Positions 40,890-41,827 of a DNA stretch of 41,827 nt are shown in pieces; within the stretch, counting starts at the first letter, position 1; each line of letters begins with the position of its first letter. The notes under the pieces were generated by a model that was not told the DNA's origin, searched no databases, and saw nothing but the letters and a program-made list of their open reading frames with translations. Source of the DNA: Cytophagaceae bacterium (lineage in GTDB: Bacteria > Bacteroidota > Bacteroidia > Cytophagales > Flexibacteraceae); NCBI GenBank assembly GCA_027485575.1, contig JAIXQU010000156.1, forward strand, positions 1-41,827. Reading direction: 5' to 3'. A program made the position numbers and the translations under genes.

Positions 40890-41827
40890 CTATTCTTTAG
40901 ATTTGTCGTAATAATCCAATGTCTTGAGTAAATCTTGTGCGTGAGTGAAAATGTCGTCAAGAGTTGCGATTTCTTTTTTGATTTCTTTTTTCTGGTCGTC
41001 CATAATGCCAATATATTTTTTGTTACCCAGGTAAAGGCGGCAAATGGTTTTTCGGTTATTGTCATCGAGCAAAATGGCAAAATAAGATTGAGCGTCCCGG
41101 TAAGTAATTCTGGTCGCAGCAACCTTTTGCCGAAGTATTGTTTTTACAATCATAAAGCCTTCAAGTTCTTCATCAGTTGTTACAACTTTCGTTGCGTCTG
41201 GGGCTTGAACTTCAGCTCTCAAAGCGGTCTCGTTTTCTTTTGAAACTTCATCCTCCTTTGTTAATGCTGTTTTTAGTCTTTCAGTTATGAGGTCGCTGAT
41301 ATGTTGCTGAAAGGATTTTTTAGTCAGCGCTGTAAATTGTTCCAGAACCTTTGCAGTAATCATACTTGGATAAACCTGTTTTGCAAAATGCTTCACAAAT
41401 TCGGGAGTTGGGTTGTTAATTTCCGATTGGATGATATGTTTAAGTTCATTGGTAAATTTTAGTTCACTTGCCGTATTTACTATGCTGTCAATGTCGAAAT
41501 ACGACTTGTGGAATTTTTTCAATTCCTCGATTTGGTTGTCCTTAATTTCGGAAATGTTAAATTCCAAAAATGGTTTTTCGTCCATTTTGTTGGCAGCAAC
41601 CAGGTCAGAGTAAAAACGGTAAATAATTCCGTTGGTAAGTAGGCCGAATTTGGCCTTAGAAACATGAAAATACCTTAATAGCTGTCCATCGTGGACGCTA
41701 AGGTTTTGATTCCAGTGTTTACATTCAATAAGTATTGTCGGCGTTCCGTCCTTGAAAATTGCATAGTCAATTTTCTCACCCTTTTTAAGGCCGATGTCGG
41801 AAATAAATTCTGGTACAACTTCAATAG
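40890..41827 (-). CDS. Restriction-type nuclease domain protein (HSDR_N), 5' end beyond the window
   Basis: The frame runs without a stop from 40892 to the window edge; the ATG at 41585 is internal. The edge region translates to a PD-(D/E)xK core: GEKIDYAIFKDG (Asp20 of the visible part) and ILIECKHW (Glu34, Lys36), followed by HDGQLLRYFHVSKAKFGLLTNG, the pattern of the type I restriction R-subunit N-terminal (HSDR_N) domain. The remaining about 230 aa (including FHKSYFDIDSI, a basic/acidic helix LITERLKTALTKEDE, and YRDAQSYFAILLDDNN) form a C-terminal domain; there is no helicase. Visible length 311 aa, probably 350-370 in full. Such stand-alone proteins are common in Bacteroidota, and a defence role is assumed, not shown. 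Repeats lie beside it. Confidence 0.88.
   Translation of the reverse strand, partial: IEVVPEFISDIGLKKGEKIDYAIFKDGTPTILIECKHWNQNLSVHDGQLLRYFHVSKAKFGLLTNGIIYRFYSDLVAANKMDEKPFLEFNISEIKDNQIEELKKFHKSYFDIDSIVNTASELKFTNELKHIIQSEINNPTPEFVKHFAKQVYPSMITAKVLEQFTALTKKSFQQHISDLITERLKTALTKEDEVSKENETALRAEVQAPDATKVVTTDEELEGFMIVKTILRQKVAATRITYRDAQSYFAILLDDNNRKTICRLYLGNKKYIGIMDDQKKEIKKEIATLDDIFTHAQDLLKTLDYYDKSKE

Noticed and set aside
41583-41585. ATG as start of the restriction-type gene
   Set aside because: Eighty further in-frame codons upstream encode the conserved nuclease core up to the window edge.
38396-41827. Insertion sequence or integrative element
   Set aside because: No transposase, integrase or tRNA attachment site was found; only repeats without mobility genes.

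Overview
The window looks like chromosomal DNA from a Bacteroidota bacterium. Four things point there. Three secreted proteins end in type IX secretion (T9SS) sorting domains. There is a SusC-like TonB-dependent receptor. Several genes are preceded by the phylum's TTTG-N19/20-TAnnTTTG promoter. Intergenic DNA is AT-rich with A-rich leaders rather than clear Shine-Dalgarno sites. Gene order and repeat style would fit a Saprospiria/Chitinophagia/Cytophagia-type organism, but I cannot place the family. Most of the window is ordinary core genome. The accessory parts are about 24.4-25.4 kb and 38.4-41.8 kb.

Layout. From 0 to 9 kb there is a secreted glutathione-peroxidase-like protein with a T9SS tail, an unknown 144-aa protein, a TPR lipoprotein, a multi-Ig protein with a gliding-motility-type C-terminus, an outer-membrane lipoprotein, an N-terminally extended RsmH-type rRNA methyltransferase, a 33-aa lysine-rich protein and an Ig-like lipoprotein with a His/Asp-rich insert. 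From 9 to 15.3 kb there is a small membrane protein followed by a 900-aa secreted metzincin protease with three chitobiase-C-like repeats, an ABC ATPase/permease pair and an HNH protein. From 15.7 to 23.8 kb, all on the minus strand, lie glutamate dehydrogenase, a PaaI-type thioesterase, inositol monophosphatase, NuoM, RodA and PBP2 (MrdA).

From 24.4 to 25.4 kb is a toxin-antitoxin remnant. The MntA nucleotidyltransferase is intact. Its HEPN partner HepT is frameshifted exactly at the tyrosine of the RX4HXY motif. A small antitoxin-like gene behind it carries an in-frame stop. From 25.5 to 30.1 kb lie a beta-helix lipoprotein and a TonB-dependent receptor. Each is preceded by a direct repeat TGTTAA-N5-TGTTAA/C, the layout of the Bacillus PhoP box, so the pair may be a phosphate-starvation uptake module.

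From 30.2 to 34.5 kb lie tRNA-Thr(UGU) with promoter and terminator, uvrA, ndk and a small beta-barrel protein. From 34.6 to 38.4 kb is a minus-strand respiratory operon: cytochrome oxidase subunit III, subunit IV, a Sco-like protein without copper ligands, a DUF420 protein with an EF-hand-like loop, a small CxxC membrane protein and nuoD. From 38.4 to 41.8 kb is a repeat-rich accessory stretch holding an erythromycin-esterase-like secreted protein and a restriction-type (HSDR_N) nuclease that runs off the window.

No rRNA, CRISPR array, complete insertion sequence or prophage was seen. All function calls are from reading motifs by eye; no database search was run.
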